From JALHOM01 sp964615775 (GTDB taxonomy: Bacteria; Patescibacteriota; Saccharimonadia; Saccharimonadales; 2-12-FULL-41-12), in NCBI GenBank assembly GCA_964615775.1, contig CAZTQB010000002.1:1-64000 (forward strand): DNA of 64,000 bases, given 5' to 3'. The notes below the pieces were generated by a model that saw only the letters and a list, made by a program, of their open reading frames with translations, was not told where the DNA came from and did no database searches. Position 1 is the first letter of the stretch. Each line of letters opens with the position of its first letter. The position numbers and the translations under genes are program-made. Of the stretch, positions 24,904 to 33,862 are shown piece by piece.

Positions 24904-26904
24904 CTAGGAGCTAAGCTGTTTTAAGAACTCCGCCTCAGTAATAATTTTTGTACCGTAACTTTCTGCTTTTTTAAGCTTAGAACCTCCGACACTACCACCG
25001 GCCACTAAATAGGTAGTGTCTTTGCCAACACTAGACTGAAATGTTCCACCTAAGGCTCGGACTTTTTCAGCCGCCAAATCCCTGCCCATACTACTAAGCG
25101 TACCCGTAATCACAAAGCTTTTGCCATTTAATTTGCCATTAGTTTTCTTAACTTCTTTTGGCCAAACATCAATTTTTCGGAATTGGCTAAGCAATTCTTG
25201 ATTATATTCTTCGTCAAACCATAGCAAAATACTCTCGGCCACAATTTCACCAACTCCATCGACACTCCGCAAATCATCATAGGTAGCCGTGCCAATGTTA
25301 TCCAAATTTTTAAAATGATTTGCAAGGTCGATAGCAGTTTGTATACCAACATGCCTAATACCTAGACCAAATAAAAACTTTGCAAGTTCTGGTGATTTCT
25401 TGGCAGTAATTGCATCAATCAGCTTCTGAGCAGAAATATCGGCAAATCTATCTAGCTTCAATAGCTGGTCTTTGCGAATTAAATAGATATCTACAACACT
25501 TTTTACTAAACCAGCACCAATTAATGCTTCGACGTTTTTTTCACCCAAAGTATCAATATTTAAGGCACCCTTAGAGGCATAATGAGTTATTGCTCGCTTC
25601 AAAATTATTGGTCCAGTTAAACCCTTCGCCCGATACACAACTTCGCCAGCCTGACGATAAAATTCCATCTCCGGAAACTGCTTTTTTAGCTCACTTTCAT
25701 AATCAAAAGCTTTTGCCATTTTTGGACGCAGCTCTTTTACCACTGACTCAACCTGCGGAATTATGTCACCAGCCTTATAAATAACAACTGTATCACCTAC
25801 TCTAATGTCTTTCCTGCTGATCTCATCGGCATTATGTAAGCTAGCATGTTGTACTGTTGTGCCTGCTACAACAGTAGGTTCAAAAACCGCAACTGGTGTA
25901 GCCGCTCCCGTCCGACCAATGCTAATAATAATGTCTTTAATTATGGTTGTAGCTTGCTCGGCTGGATATTTGTAAGCAACTGCACCACGTGGATTTTTGC
26001 CAACCACTCCAAGTTCACTAAACAATTTTTTATTATTCACTTTTACAACTAGACCATCAGTGTTATATGGCAAATTTTGACGATTTTGCTGCCATTTATC
26101 TACAAACTCCATAATTTCATCGACTGTTTTTAGTAGACTTGCTTGAACATTACACTGAATACCAAGCGATCTCATGACTTTGTACGCTTCACTTTGAGTC
26201 GTTATCATCGAATGCAGTACGTCATAGCCAATAAAGCTAAGTGGCCGAGTCGCCACCAATTTCGGATCTAACTGACGAATTGTACCGGCTGCCAAGTTTC
26301 GTGGATTGGCATACAACTTATCGCCATTTTGCTCCCTTTGGGAATTTAATTTGGCAAAGTCATCTTTATAAATCACAACCTCACCTCTTACCTCAAGTGA
26401 GCTTTTTATTAGATCGGAGAACTCATGCCCATGTCGCAGTGTAAGTGGCACGTTTTTGATTGTCCTAATATTTTGAGTTACATCCTCGCCAACTCGCCCA
26501 TCACCGCGAGTAACTGCTCTAACTAAAACCCCATTTTCGTAATGCAAAGATACCGCTAATCCGTCCATTTTTATATCCGAAAAATACTCATGTATTTTGC
26601 CAGGCAGGAGTTTCTCCATGCGTTCTATCCATTTTTCCACCTCTTGGCGACTAAAAACATCGTTCAGACTAATCATTGGCGTTTCATGAGCAACTTTCGT
26701 AAAGGTCTCTAACGGTTGGCCGCCTACTCGTTGCGACGGACTATTCGATGAAATAGACTCGGGATTAGCTGCTTCTATTTGTTTAATCTCAGTCATCAGT
26801 CCGTCATAAACCGCATCATTTACTGATGGCTTGTCTAGCACATAATACTCATAAGAGTACTGATTGAGTAAATCAATCAGTTGTTGGTATCTGTTTTTAC
26901 TCAT
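24904..26904 (-). CDS. ligA: NAD-dependent DNA ligase lacking the zinc-finger cysteines
   Basis: 666 residues. Ia domain start, SLNDVFSRQEVEKW, adenylation lysine K112 in DIKMDGLAVSL, RGEVVIYK, FIGYDVL, and NTDGLVVKVN are present; the OB fold (SIGRTGAATPVAVFEP, VGDTVVIYKAGDIIPQ), helix-hairpin-helix part and a C-terminal BRCT domain (about 585-666) follow. Between residues 395 and 440, where LigA normally has a four-cysteine zinc finger, the sequence has no cysteine (SELKKQFPEMEFYRQAGE). Seals nicks in replication and repair. Overlaps the upstream gene stop by four bases (ATGA), so translation is coupled. Confidence 0.95.
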   Translation of the reverse strand: MSKNRYQQLIDLLNQYSYEYYVLDKPSVNDAVYDGLMTEIKQIEAANPESISSNSPSQRVGGQPLETFTKVAHETPMISLNDVFSRQEVEKWIERMEKLLPGKIHEYFSDIKMDGLAVSLHYENGVLVRAVTRGDGRVGEDVTQNIRTIKNVPLTLRHGHEFSDLIKSSLEVRGEVVIYKDDFAKLNSQREQNGDKLYANPRNLAAGTIRQLDPKLVATRPLSFIGYDVLHSMITTQSEAYKVMRSLGIQCNVQASLLKTVDEIMEFVDKWQQNRQNLPYNTDGLVVKVNNKKLFSELGVVGKNPRGAVAYKYPAEQATTIIKDIIISIGRTGAATPVAVFEPTVVAGTTVQHASLHNADEISRKDIRVGDTVVIYKAGDIIPQVESVVKELRPKMAKAFDYESELKKQFPEMEFYRQAGEVVYRAKGLTGPIILKRAITHYASKGALNIDTLGEKNVEALIGAGLVKSVVDIYLIRKDQLLKLDRFADISAQKLIDAITAKKSPELAKFLFGLGIRHVGIQTAIDLANHFKNLDNIGTATYDDLRSVDGVGEIVAESILLWFDEEYNQELLSQFRKIDVWPKEVKKTNGKLNGKSFVITGTLSSMGRDLAAEKVRALGGTFQSSVGKDTTYLVAGGSVGGSKLKKAESYGTKIITEAEFLKQLSS

Positions 26905-27965
26905 AATAATTCCCGATAAAAACTATAGAGATAAACCACATAGTAAATCAACCAAAAACAGCTAAAAACAAGGAACAGAGATTCTACGATAACCGGTACA
27001 AACATAATTAATGGAACAAAAATCACCATTGATAGGGCAAGCAAAATCAACGGTAGAACTAATAGCCGAGCGATAATCCCTAGCCGCCTATGAAGCACTA
27101 GTTCTTTTGACGAACGAAGGGCTTGCATCGGTGTAACATCGGGTAAAGTCACAATATTAAGTGCTACGATCGTAGAAATAATTAAATAAATTGAGATTAA
27201 TGACAAAATAACAAACAGACTTATCCATAAAATTATCTCTGCCAAAGTGCTAGCAAGACCGTTATTTATAACCGTAAACAAAACAAAATTACCGATAACC
27301 ATTGGCAATAGCTGGACAACAATCAGTAAAACCAGCAAAATAAAAGGTATTATCGGATACATTCCTCTATAAAATGCATCTTTAACAGATATTTTATCGC
27401 CAGCAACCAATCTCCGAGTTAACCAAATAGTTGCCAAAAATATAATTACACCAATTAGTAGTTGATAAATCCCTGCCGTGTCACTAGAGGCAGAATTAGC
27501 ATTGCTTAAAAGATAAGAAAACAACGTAAAAGAACTAGCCAGATCGTGACTACTAATTCCTGTGGTGTCTAAAAACTGCCTTTTAGTCTCGTCAATATTA
27601 AAATTTTGGCCTAAACCACTTACCAAAACAAAAACTAAGCCTGCATGAATCAAGATTATGGCAGAATACGACTTTTTATTACGCCACATTAACTTTAATG
27701 GTAAAAAAATCGTTCGTTTTATTGATGGCAATGACTTGGCTTGTTTAAGCTTAGTTTTAGTCAGCCTAAAACTACGATGTTTAGTGGCTTTTCGAATTCG
27801 TTTATTATCCGTAGCCTTATAATAATTCTTACGTTTGGCTTTCTTGGGTATCTTTGCAGCCAAATCTTTAGTAATTTTGGATAACTTTTTGGATTTTTCT
27901 GATTTTTCTGCTATTTTTGTCGATTTTTTATAAGTTTTTTTAGACTCTTTGGTTGACTTAGCCAT
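26901..27965 (-). CDS. Polytopic membrane protein with lysine-rich cytosolic N-terminus
   Basis: 354 residues. The first about 95 residues are extremely basic (runs such as KESKKTYKKSTK and KKAKRKNYYK), probably cytosolic and able to touch nucleic acid or acidic lipid. Then about six membrane helices (starting near 102, 165, 205, 245, 295 and 325). The later part resembles DUF975/glycerophosphoryl-diester-like membrane bundles, but I cannot name a family. It sits in a tight run htpX, this gene, ligA (one base gap and a four-base overlap). Confidence 0.75.
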   Translation of the reverse strand: MAKSTKESKKTYKKSTKIAEKSEKSKKLSKITKDLAAKIPKKAKRKNYYKATDNKRIRKATKHRSFRLTKTKLKQAKSLPSIKRTIFLPLKLMWRNKKSYSAIILIHAGLVFVLVSGLGQNFNIDETKRQFLDTTGISSHDLASSFTLFSYLLSNANSASSDTAGIYQLLIGVIIFLATIWLTRRLVAGDKISVKDAFYRGMYPIIPFILLVLLIVVQLLPMVIGNFVLFTVINNGLASTLAEIILWISLFVILSLISIYLIISTIVALNIVTLPDVTPMQALRSSKELVLHRRLGIIARLLVLPLILLALSMVIFVPLIMFVPVIVESLFLVFSCFWLIYYVVYLYSFYRELL

Positions 27966-28835
27966 CTAAACTTTACTTTCAGACTCACGCAAAATTTGAA
28001 TACGCTTTTCTATAGGTGGGTGGGTACTGAAAAAATTAGCAAACGACTGACCGCTCAAAGGATTGGCAAAAAACAAGTGTGCTGTTGCCGTATTTGGCTT
28101 TTTTAGCCCCTTGCCATAAACCGCAATTTTCTCTAGAGCCGAGGCCAATCCTTCTGGATAACGAGTTGTCATTGCACCCGTAGCATCAGCCAAGTACTCT
28201 CGTTGACGAGAAATTGCCGCCTGAATAGCTCCAGCAATTACCGGAGCCAAAACTATAGCTGCTAAACCGATAATCATGACGTATGGGCTTTTGTTATCAT
28301 TATTTGAAAACCATGTAAAATGTAGAATCGTATCTGCAATAATCGACACAACAGCCACCAAAGCAAAAGCATACATACTTACCCGTATGTCATAATTTTT
28401 TACATGGCCTAGCTCGTGAGCCATTACACCCTCTAACTCTGTATCATTCATAATCTGAAGCAGTCCAGTAGTAGCACAAACTGCCGCATGGTTAGGGTCA
28501 CGTCCAGTTGCAAAAGCATTAGGACTAGGATCGTCCATAATATAGACTTTTGGCATTGGCATACCGTTTGTAATAGATAAATTCTCAACTATCCGATAAA
28601 ATCGCGGGTTATCGCGTTTGGATATTTCAGTAGCTCCATTAACCGCCAATGCCATTTTGCTACCAGAATAATACATAATAAGTGCATAAACTGCAGCCGC
28701 GATCAATATAAATGGAGTTAGTAATGGTCTACCCAGATACAAAGACACCAAATAACCCAATAAGCCAACGAAAATTATAAATCCAACGAAAATGTATACC
28801 GTTTTGCGTTTATTAGCAGCAATGTTTGAGTACAT
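27966..28835 (-). CDS. htpX: Membrane zinc metalloprotease HtpX (M48)
   Basis: 289 residues. Two N-terminal helices (about 13-33 and 37-57), PKVYIMDDPSPNAFATG, the zinc site VMAHELGHVKNYD, two further helices, and the third ligand region REYLADATGA. Removes damaged membrane proteins. Here it is paired with lemA immediately upstream, the common LemA-HtpX arrangement. Its stop is followed directly by the basic membrane protein gene. Confidence 0.95.
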   Translation of the reverse strand: MYSNIAANKRKTVYIFVGFIIFVGLLGYLVSLYLGRPLLTPFILIAAAVYALIMYYSGSKMALAVNGATEISKRDNPRFYRIVENLSITNGMPMPKVYIMDDPSPNAFATGRDPNHAAVCATTGLLQIMNDTELEGVMAHELGHVKNYDIRVSMYAFALVAVVSIIADTILHFTWFSNNDNKSPYVMIIGLAAIVLAPVIAGAIQAAISRQREYLADATGAMTTRYPEGLASALEKIAVYGKGLKKPNTATAHLFFANPLSGQSFANFFSTHPPIEKRIQILRESESKV

Positions 28836-28895
28836 AGCTAATTATTAGTCAACCTTTCTTTAAATTTTCTTTTTTTAATAGTTCTGTTGTTGGTT

Positions 28896-29462
28896 TTATT
28901 GGTCAAATTTAGCTTCGACCGGCTTGCTAATAGTGCTAGCCTCCGACTCCTCTACCTCGAAAAATTCACGCTCATTAAAGCCTAGAGGTCCAGCAAACAA
29001 AATGTTTGGAAACGTCTTAATCTTTATATTTAAGTCCCTAGCAGCACCATTGTAAAAACGTCTTGATGCCTGAATTTTATCCTCAGTGTCAACTAGTTCG
29101 TCTTGAAGTGACTGAAAGTTCTGGTTAGCCTTTAGATCTGGGTAAGCCTCACTAACCGCAAATAGACTTTTTAGTGTGTCGGAAAATGCATTTTCAGCTT
29201 TAGCTTGATCTTTTGGACCTTGAGCGTTCATAGCATTTGCCCTTGCAGCTGTTACTTGGTCAAAAACATCTTTTTCATGTTTAGCATAAGCCTTAACAGT
29301 GTTTATTAAGTTCGGGATTAAGTCATATCGTCTTTTTAGCTGAACTGTAATATCGCTCCACGCTTCATCAACTCTTACCTTACTTTTAACTAAACTGTTG
29401 TAGATTGCTATTGCAACAATAACCAACAGTGCTAAAGCTCCTAATATCACCCAAAGTATCAT
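28896..29462 (-). CDS. lemA: LemA family protein
   Basis: 188 residues. One N-terminal helix (MILWVILGALALLVIVAIAI) and a helical outside domain with the family motif RVDEAWSDITVQLKRRYDLI plus PNLINTVKAY, AYPDLKANQNF and RRFYNGAARDLN. LemA proteins are membrane-anchored coiled bundles of uncertain role, often encoded with HtpX as here. AGGAAT precedes the ATG. Confidence 0.95.
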   Translation of the reverse strand: MILWVILGALALLVIVAIAIYNSLVKSKVRVDEAWSDITVQLKRRYDLIPNLINTVKAYAKHEKDVFDQVTAARANAMNAQGPKDQAKAENAFSDTLKSLFAVSEAYPDLKANQNFQSLQDELVDTEDKIQASRRFYNGAARDLNIKIKTFPNILFAGPLGFNEREFFEVEESEASTISKPVEAKFDQ

Positions 29463-29525
29463 TACATATTCCTTTCTTGTTTACTCTTATATTTTAGCAT
29501 AAATTAAAGCACATGAACCAACTTT

Positions 29526-29612
29526 TGGTGCACAGGGCGGGACTCGAACCCGCAAGCCTTGTGGGGCAAGAGATTTTAAGTCTCTCGTGTATACCAATTC
29601 CACCACCTGTGC
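29526..29612 (-). tRNA. tRNA-Leu (TAA)
   Basis: Class II tRNA. Acceptor GCACAGG paired with CCTGTGC, D arm GGTGGAATTGGTATACAC, anticodon stem AGAGA/TCTCT with loop CTTAAAA (anticodon TAA), a long variable arm (TGCCCCACAAGGCT), T arm GCGGGTTCGAGTCCCGC, encoded CCA. Confidence 0.95.
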
Positions 29613-29664
29613 AAGCAATCTAAATTTATAACTTTAACTAATTTAGCTAAATAAATGTACAAAA

Positions 29665-29738
29665 TGGAGGCACCTACGGGTAACGCTCCCGTCTACACGG
29701 TTTTGCAGACCGTTGCCTAACTTCTCGGCCAAGGCGCC
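29665..29738 (-). tRNA. tRNA-Cys (GCA)
   Basis: Acceptor GGCGCCT/AGGTGCC with a T discriminator base as usual for Cys, anticodon stem ACGGT/ACCGT with loop CTGCAAA (anticodon GCA), T arm ACGGGAGCGTTACCCGT, encoded CCA. It lies 52 bases upstream of tRNA-Leu on the same strand, probably one transcript. Confidence 0.94.
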
Positions 29739-29780
29739 TTAGATCCAATAAAGACATTATATGGGTAATTTTGCTTTAAA

Positions 29781-29813
29781 AAAAGAGGCTTAAATAATTT
29801 TAAAGCCTCTTTA
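29781..29813 (-). terminator. Terminator of the secreted protein gene
   Basis: AAAGAGGCTT on the minus strand pairs with AAGCCTCTTT, closing an A/T-rich loop, followed by a run of T. It lies directly after the stop of the 29.8-30.7 kb gene and before tRNA-Cys. Confidence 0.8.
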
Positions 29814-29831
29814 ATTGATTTTTAGTTACTT

Positions 29832-30656
29832 TTATCTATTTGATACTACACTAGAAACACATTGACCTTGGTTTTTAAACAAGTTGCCGTTTTTGTCGGA
29901 CAAGGTTCTAAAGCCGTCTTTTTTACACTGATCTTTATCAGTTGGTGTTGGTAATTTTTGTTCAAAGTTGTAAAGTGTTCCATTGAAGTTAACAGCATCA
30001 ACTCGAATATCCCAATTTGGATTACCGCTACCCACATTTACCGCCTGACCAATCACAACCGCACTAGGATAAAGTGATTTTAACTGACTAAGGGTGTAGG
30101 TCTCGTAGCCCGACATCATAGTTCCTGTGCCAATATCGCGAGTCGCCCATAGATTTCCAGCTGCAACATTCCAAGTTTGCCACTGGTTAGCCAAAACTGC
30201 GGCATTCCCTTCAGATACATAAGGTTCAAAAACTAGGTTTGCCCAGTCTTCCCCTGGTCCATCAACACATGCCATAGTAGTCACACCATAGAGACAAGTA
30301 GATAGTTGATAGCTAGCCGATCCAGCTACAAACGTAGAACTAACTTGCTTTGTTTGATAACTTAATTCGTTTATACCTGACAAAGCCTGATTCTCAACTC
30401 GAGAATAATTAGCTTTATCCTGAGATGGTGATGGCGTAGAATCACCAGTTAATAATTGTAAAGTTCCTGTGCCAAGTGGTGCGGTCATATCCGCAACAAA
30501 ATTCACCTGACCATTAGTCCTAGTTTCGGACGTATTCCAGCCCTTTGTGTCGCTTGGCGTAACTACTGCAGTCGAAGCAGCACTAACTACCGATGGCGAC
30601 ACCAGAACTACTGCAGCCAACACTGGCATGCATAAACTTAATATTTTCTTCCTCAT
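29832..30656 (-). CDS. Secreted protein with Sec signal peptide, unknown function
   Basis: 274 residues. MRKKILSLCMPVLAAVVLVS is a clear signal peptide, with a probable signal peptidase I site after VVSA at about residue 26. The mature part is Ser/Thr/Gly/Asn-rich, with many short beta strands and a cysteine pair around STCLYGVTTMACVDG, as in surface adhesion or carbohydrate-binding sandwiches; no domain is firmly recognised. Near the end QCKKDGFRTLSDKNGN and NQGQCV carry two more cysteines. AAAGGAGGG directly upstream fixes the start. A strong terminator follows, so it is a single-gene unit. Confidence 0.75.
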   Translation of the reverse strand: MRKKILSLCMPVLAAVVLVSPSVVSAASTAVVTPSDTKGWNTSETRTNGQVNFVADMTAPLGTGTLQLLTGDSTPSPSQDKANYSRVENQALSGINELSYQTKQVSSTFVAGSASYQLSTCLYGVTTMACVDGPGEDWANLVFEPYVSEGNAAVLANQWQTWNVAAGNLWATRDIGTGTMMSGYETYTLSQLKSLYPSAVVIGQAVNVGSGNPNWDIRVDAVNFNGTLYNFEQKLPTPTDKDQCKKDGFRTLSDKNGNLFKNQGQCVSSVVSNR

Positions 30657-30785
30657 CTACCCTCCTTTAACTTTAATGTCCACTTATTTCTATTTGGACT
30701 ATTACATTTTAACACTAGAATTATGACAACACCCTTACTGACCAATGAAATTTAATGGGTTGACAATATTTTCGCTTCGATTTTG

Positions 30786-30814
30786 TTGAAGTTACTTAAC
30801 CAGATTGTTATAAT
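30786..30814 (+). promoter_or_regulatory. Promoter ahead of the tRNA-Gly locus
   Basis: TTGAAG (30786-30791), 17-base spacer, TATAAT (30809-30814). It starts just before the broken tRNA copy at 30827 and about 130 bases before the intact tRNA-Gly. Confidence 0.65.
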
Positions 30815-30826
30815 CTCCTAACATAT

Positions 30827-30859
30827 GCAGGTGTAGTTCAGTTTCGTGCTGGTAGCACA
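30827..30859 (+). repeat. Degenerate 5' half of a tRNA, upstream of tRNA-Gly
   Basis: GCAGGTGTAGTTCAGTT closely matches the first 17 bases of the intact tRNA-Gly (GCGGGTGTAGCTCAGTT at 30948), then diverges into a small hairpin GTGCTGGTAGCAC. No anticodon, T arm or acceptor 3' strand follows. It is offset by 121 bases from the intact gene. Confidence 0.6.
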
Positions 30860-30947
30860 AAAATTAATACTTTTTACTCTATCGTCAAAACACTGAGACT
30901 AAACCCATATAAAATGTTCATTTACCATTTTACTTAAATTATGTCAT

Positions 30948-31023
30948 GCGGGTGTAGCTCAGTTGATAGAGCGCTTCCTTGCCAAGGAAGAGGCCAGGGG
31001 TTTGAGTCCCCTCACCCGCACCA
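30948..31023 (+). tRNA. tRNA-Gly (GCC)
   Basis: Acceptor GCGGGTG/CACCCGC, D arm AGCTCAGTTGATAGAGC, anticodon stem CTTCC/GGAAG with loop TTGCCAA (anticodon GCC), T arm CAGGGGTTTGAGTCCCCT, encoded CCA. Confidence 0.96.
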
Positions 31024-31143
31024 TGTAACTAAAGACACCAAGATTAAGATTAACTCCTTATTTTTTTTACTGAACTAAGAACAAGCTATACCTAGTTTGT
31101 TATAATTGCTATAGAAACTGAATGTTATAAAGGGGGTTAATTT

Positions 31144-33795
31144 ATGGATCAAATATGCAATATATGCGAGATTAGGCCGGCAACTCATCTAGTTAGTATC
31201 AGGCAAAATAATCAGACGGCCGAACTAAATGTCTGTGATGTTGATTATCGACGTTTGCAGCAAGAAGCCTCCTCTAGTTCACCGTTTGACTCATTATTAT
31301 CTGGACAGAGTCCTTTTGGTTCGCTTGAGCAAGCATTCTCTCATTCACAGCGGTCACAAACCGCTGGATTGGAAACACTTTTATCTGAGACCGCCAAGGC
31401 AATAATTCAAAAAGCCGGCGAAGTAGCCCAGCAATTTGGCCGCAAAGAAGTAGACACTGAACATTTGCTATACGCACTAGCTGATGATGAGATCGTTGGC
31501 GAAATCTTGAAACAATATAAATTAAAGCCAAATGACATCAAAGGCTACATAGACACTAATGCTCCAAAGAATGCCCAGTCGGACACACAAGACGAAATGG
31601 GCGTTAGCCCACGAGTTAAAAGTGTCTTGCAGTTAGCTTATCAAATTTCTCGCGAGCTAGGACACGGCTATATTGGGCCAGAACATCTCTTAATTGCCCT
31701 GGCTAGCGAACCTGACGGTATGGCACATGAAGTACTGTCAAAATACGGCTTAACCGCAGAAAGTTTACGTGCTAAAACTGCCAAAGTAGTTGGTGAAGGT
31801 GCTGAAAGCGGTAAAGTTTCTTCACAAACTACCACACCAGAACTCGATAAATATTCACGCGATCTAACCAAACTAGCTGCCAGTGGCAAACTTGATCCTG
31901 TCATAGGGCGTAGTGACGAAATCCAAACAACAATCGAAATTTTAAGTCGTAGGACTAAAAATAATCCAGTTTTGATCGGAGAACCTGGCGTAGGCAAAAC
32001 GGCCATTGTTGAAGGCTTAGCTCAACGAATTGAAGCTGGCGAAATACCTGAAGTCTTAGCCGGCAAAAGAGTGGTGGAACTAAGCTTAATGTCAATTATT
32101 GCCGGGGCCAAATACAAGGGTGAATTTGAAGAACGTATTAAAGCTGTTATTGATGAGATTGTGGAACATAAAGATGAATTAATCGTTTTTGTAGACGAGA
32201 TTCACACGATGGTTGGTGCTGGCGGTAATGGCGAAGGCGGTATGGATGTCTCTAATATTATGAAACCTGCCCTCGCTCGCGGAGAACTACATCTAGTTGG
32301 GGCTACAACTCTAAACGAATATCAAAAATACATTGAGAAAGACTCTGCATTAGAACGTCGTTTTCAGCCAGTTATGGTAGCAGAACCATCAGTTGATCAG
32401 GCTATTGAGATTATTCGCGGCTTGCGTGACAGCTATGAAGCCCACCACAAAGTCAAAATCGACGACAGTGCAGTTGTTGCCTCGGTTGAACTATCCGATA
32501 GATACATAACTTCAAGATTTTTACCTGACAAAGCCATTGATTTAATCGATCAAGCTGCGGCTAAAGTTCGCATTACTCAAGATACCCGCAGTGCCGAAAT
32601 CGCCAAATATGAAGATGATATAGCAAAATTGTCTAGAGAAGCAGAATCAGCAGAAAATCACAAAAAAACCGAAGAGTCCAACAAGCTAAAAAAGCAAATC
32701 AAAGACCTTACTAAGCAAAAAAATGAACTTTTAGAAGTTTGGAAGCGTGAAAAGGGCGTCTCTACGGCAGTTGTAACCAGCTCTGACATCGCTGTAATTG
32801 TCAGTAAACTAACCGGTGTGCCAGTGGCCGAAATGACTGAAGAAGAAAAGAGGAAATTACTTCATCTCGAAGATAAAATTCATCAGCGTGTCGTTGGCCA
32901 AGACGAAGCCGTACAAGCGGTATCCGATGCAGTACGCCTAAGCCGAGCCGGGCTAAATCAAGGTTCTCGTCCAATAGCCAATTTTTTATTCCTCGGTCCG
33001 ACAGGTGTTGGTAAAACCGAACTTGCCAAAACTCTAGCCTGGGCGGTATTTGGCGATGAAGACGCCATGATTCGGATTGATATGAGTGAGTATATGGAAC
33101 GACACGCCGTTAGTCGACTAGTTGGCTCACCGCCTGGCTACGTCGGATATGATGAAGGTGGCCAACTTACAGAAGCCGTAAGAAGACAACCCTACAGTGT
33201 AATCTTGCTAGATGAAATAGAAAAAGCTCACTCCGATGTCTATAATATTTTATTGCAAGTATTTGATGACGGCCGATTAACTGATAGCAAAGGCCGCACA
33301 GTCGACTTCACCAACACGATAATTATTGCCACAAGCAACCTTGGTAGCTCACAAATTATCGAAAACAGCAAGGCAAACAGCAAAAACAAAATAACTAAAC
33401 ATGAACTAAAAGACAAACTTATAGACATACTACATAGTCATTTTCGACCGGAGTTCATTAATCGAATCGACGATATTATAGTTTTCGATTCTCTGGATGC
33501 TGAACAGATCGAAAGTATCGTAAAATTTCAGCTAGAAAAATTAATATTGCTTCTAAAGGGGCAAAACATTGCTATCAAGTTTGATGAAGCTATAGTAAAA
33601 AATTTGGCATCGCGTGGATACAAACCTGAATTTGGAGCTCGAGAATTAAGGCGACTTATCAAAACTGAAATCGAAAATAAGCTCGCTCGCAAGCTTTTAT
33701 CAGGAGAAATACCCGAGGGAAGTAATGTGCAAGTTTCATTTTCAAGTAAAAATGGCATTGAAATAGCTACTAATAATAGGATAAAAACATCTTAG
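31144..33795 (+). CDS. clpC: Clp ATPase, ClpC type with ClpE/McsA-like N-terminal zinc finger
   Basis: 883 residues. Residues 1-38 hold CNICEIRPATHLV and CDVDY: a Cys2-type zinc finger as in ClpE or McsA, with the fourth ligand an Asp in place of Cys. Then two Clp_N repeats (about 75-215; VDTEHLLYALA and YIGPEHLLIALAS), AAA-1 with GEPGVGKT (about 279) and VDEIHTMVGAGG, a coiled middle domain (about 480-540), AAA-2 with GPTGVGKTELAKT (about 618) and GSPPGYVGYDEGG. Unfolds proteins for ClpP or refolds aggregates. AAAGGGGG precedes the ATG. No clpP is in the window. Confidence 0.93.
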   Translation: MDQICNICEIRPATHLVSIRQNNQTAELNVCDVDYRRLQQEASSSSPFDSLLSGQSPFGSLEQAFSHSQRSQTAGLETLLSETAKAIIQKAGEVAQQFGRKEVDTEHLLYALADDEIVGEILKQYKLKPNDIKGYIDTNAPKNAQSDTQDEMGVSPRVKSVLQLAYQISRELGHGYIGPEHLLIALASEPDGMAHEVLSKYGLTAESLRAKTAKVVGEGAESGKVSSQTTTPELDKYSRDLTKLAASGKLDPVIGRSDEIQTTIEILSRRTKNNPVLIGEPGVGKTAIVEGLAQRIEAGEIPEVLAGKRVVELSLMSIIAGAKYKGEFEERIKAVIDEIVEHKDELIVFVDEIHTMVGAGGNGEGGMDVSNIMKPALARGELHLVGATTLNEYQKYIEKDSALERRFQPVMVAEPSVDQAIEIIRGLRDSYEAHHKVKIDDSAVVASVELSDRYITSRFLPDKAIDLIDQAAAKVRITQDTRSAEIAKYEDDIAKLSREAESAENHKKTEESNKLKKQIKDLTKQKNELLEVWKREKGVSTAVVTSSDIAVIVSKLTGVPVAEMTEEEKRKLLHLEDKIHQRVVGQDEAVQAVSDAVRLSRAGLNQGSRPIANFLFLGPTGVGKTELAKTLAWAVFGDEDAMIRIDMSEYMERHAVSRLVGSPPGYVGYDEGGQLTEAVRRQPYSVILLDEIEKAHSDVYNILLQVFDDGRLTDSKGRTVDFTNTIIIATSNLGSSQIIENSKANSKNKITKHELKDKLIDILHSHFRPEFINRIDDIIVFDSLDAEQIESIVKFQLEKLILLLKGQNIAIKFDEAIVKNLASRGYKPEFGARELRRLIKTEIENKLARKLLSGEIPEGSNVQVSFSSKNGIEIATNNRIKTS

Positions 33796-33862
33796 CATTA
33801 GACTTCTATCCATCGTAGATGTGATCAATAATTATTACTTTATAGTTTGCTACAATGCCGTT

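Noticed and set aside
30827..30947. A second functional tRNA before tRNA-Gly
   Set aside because: Only the acceptor 5' strand and part of the D arm can be aligned; no anticodon arm or T arm follows.
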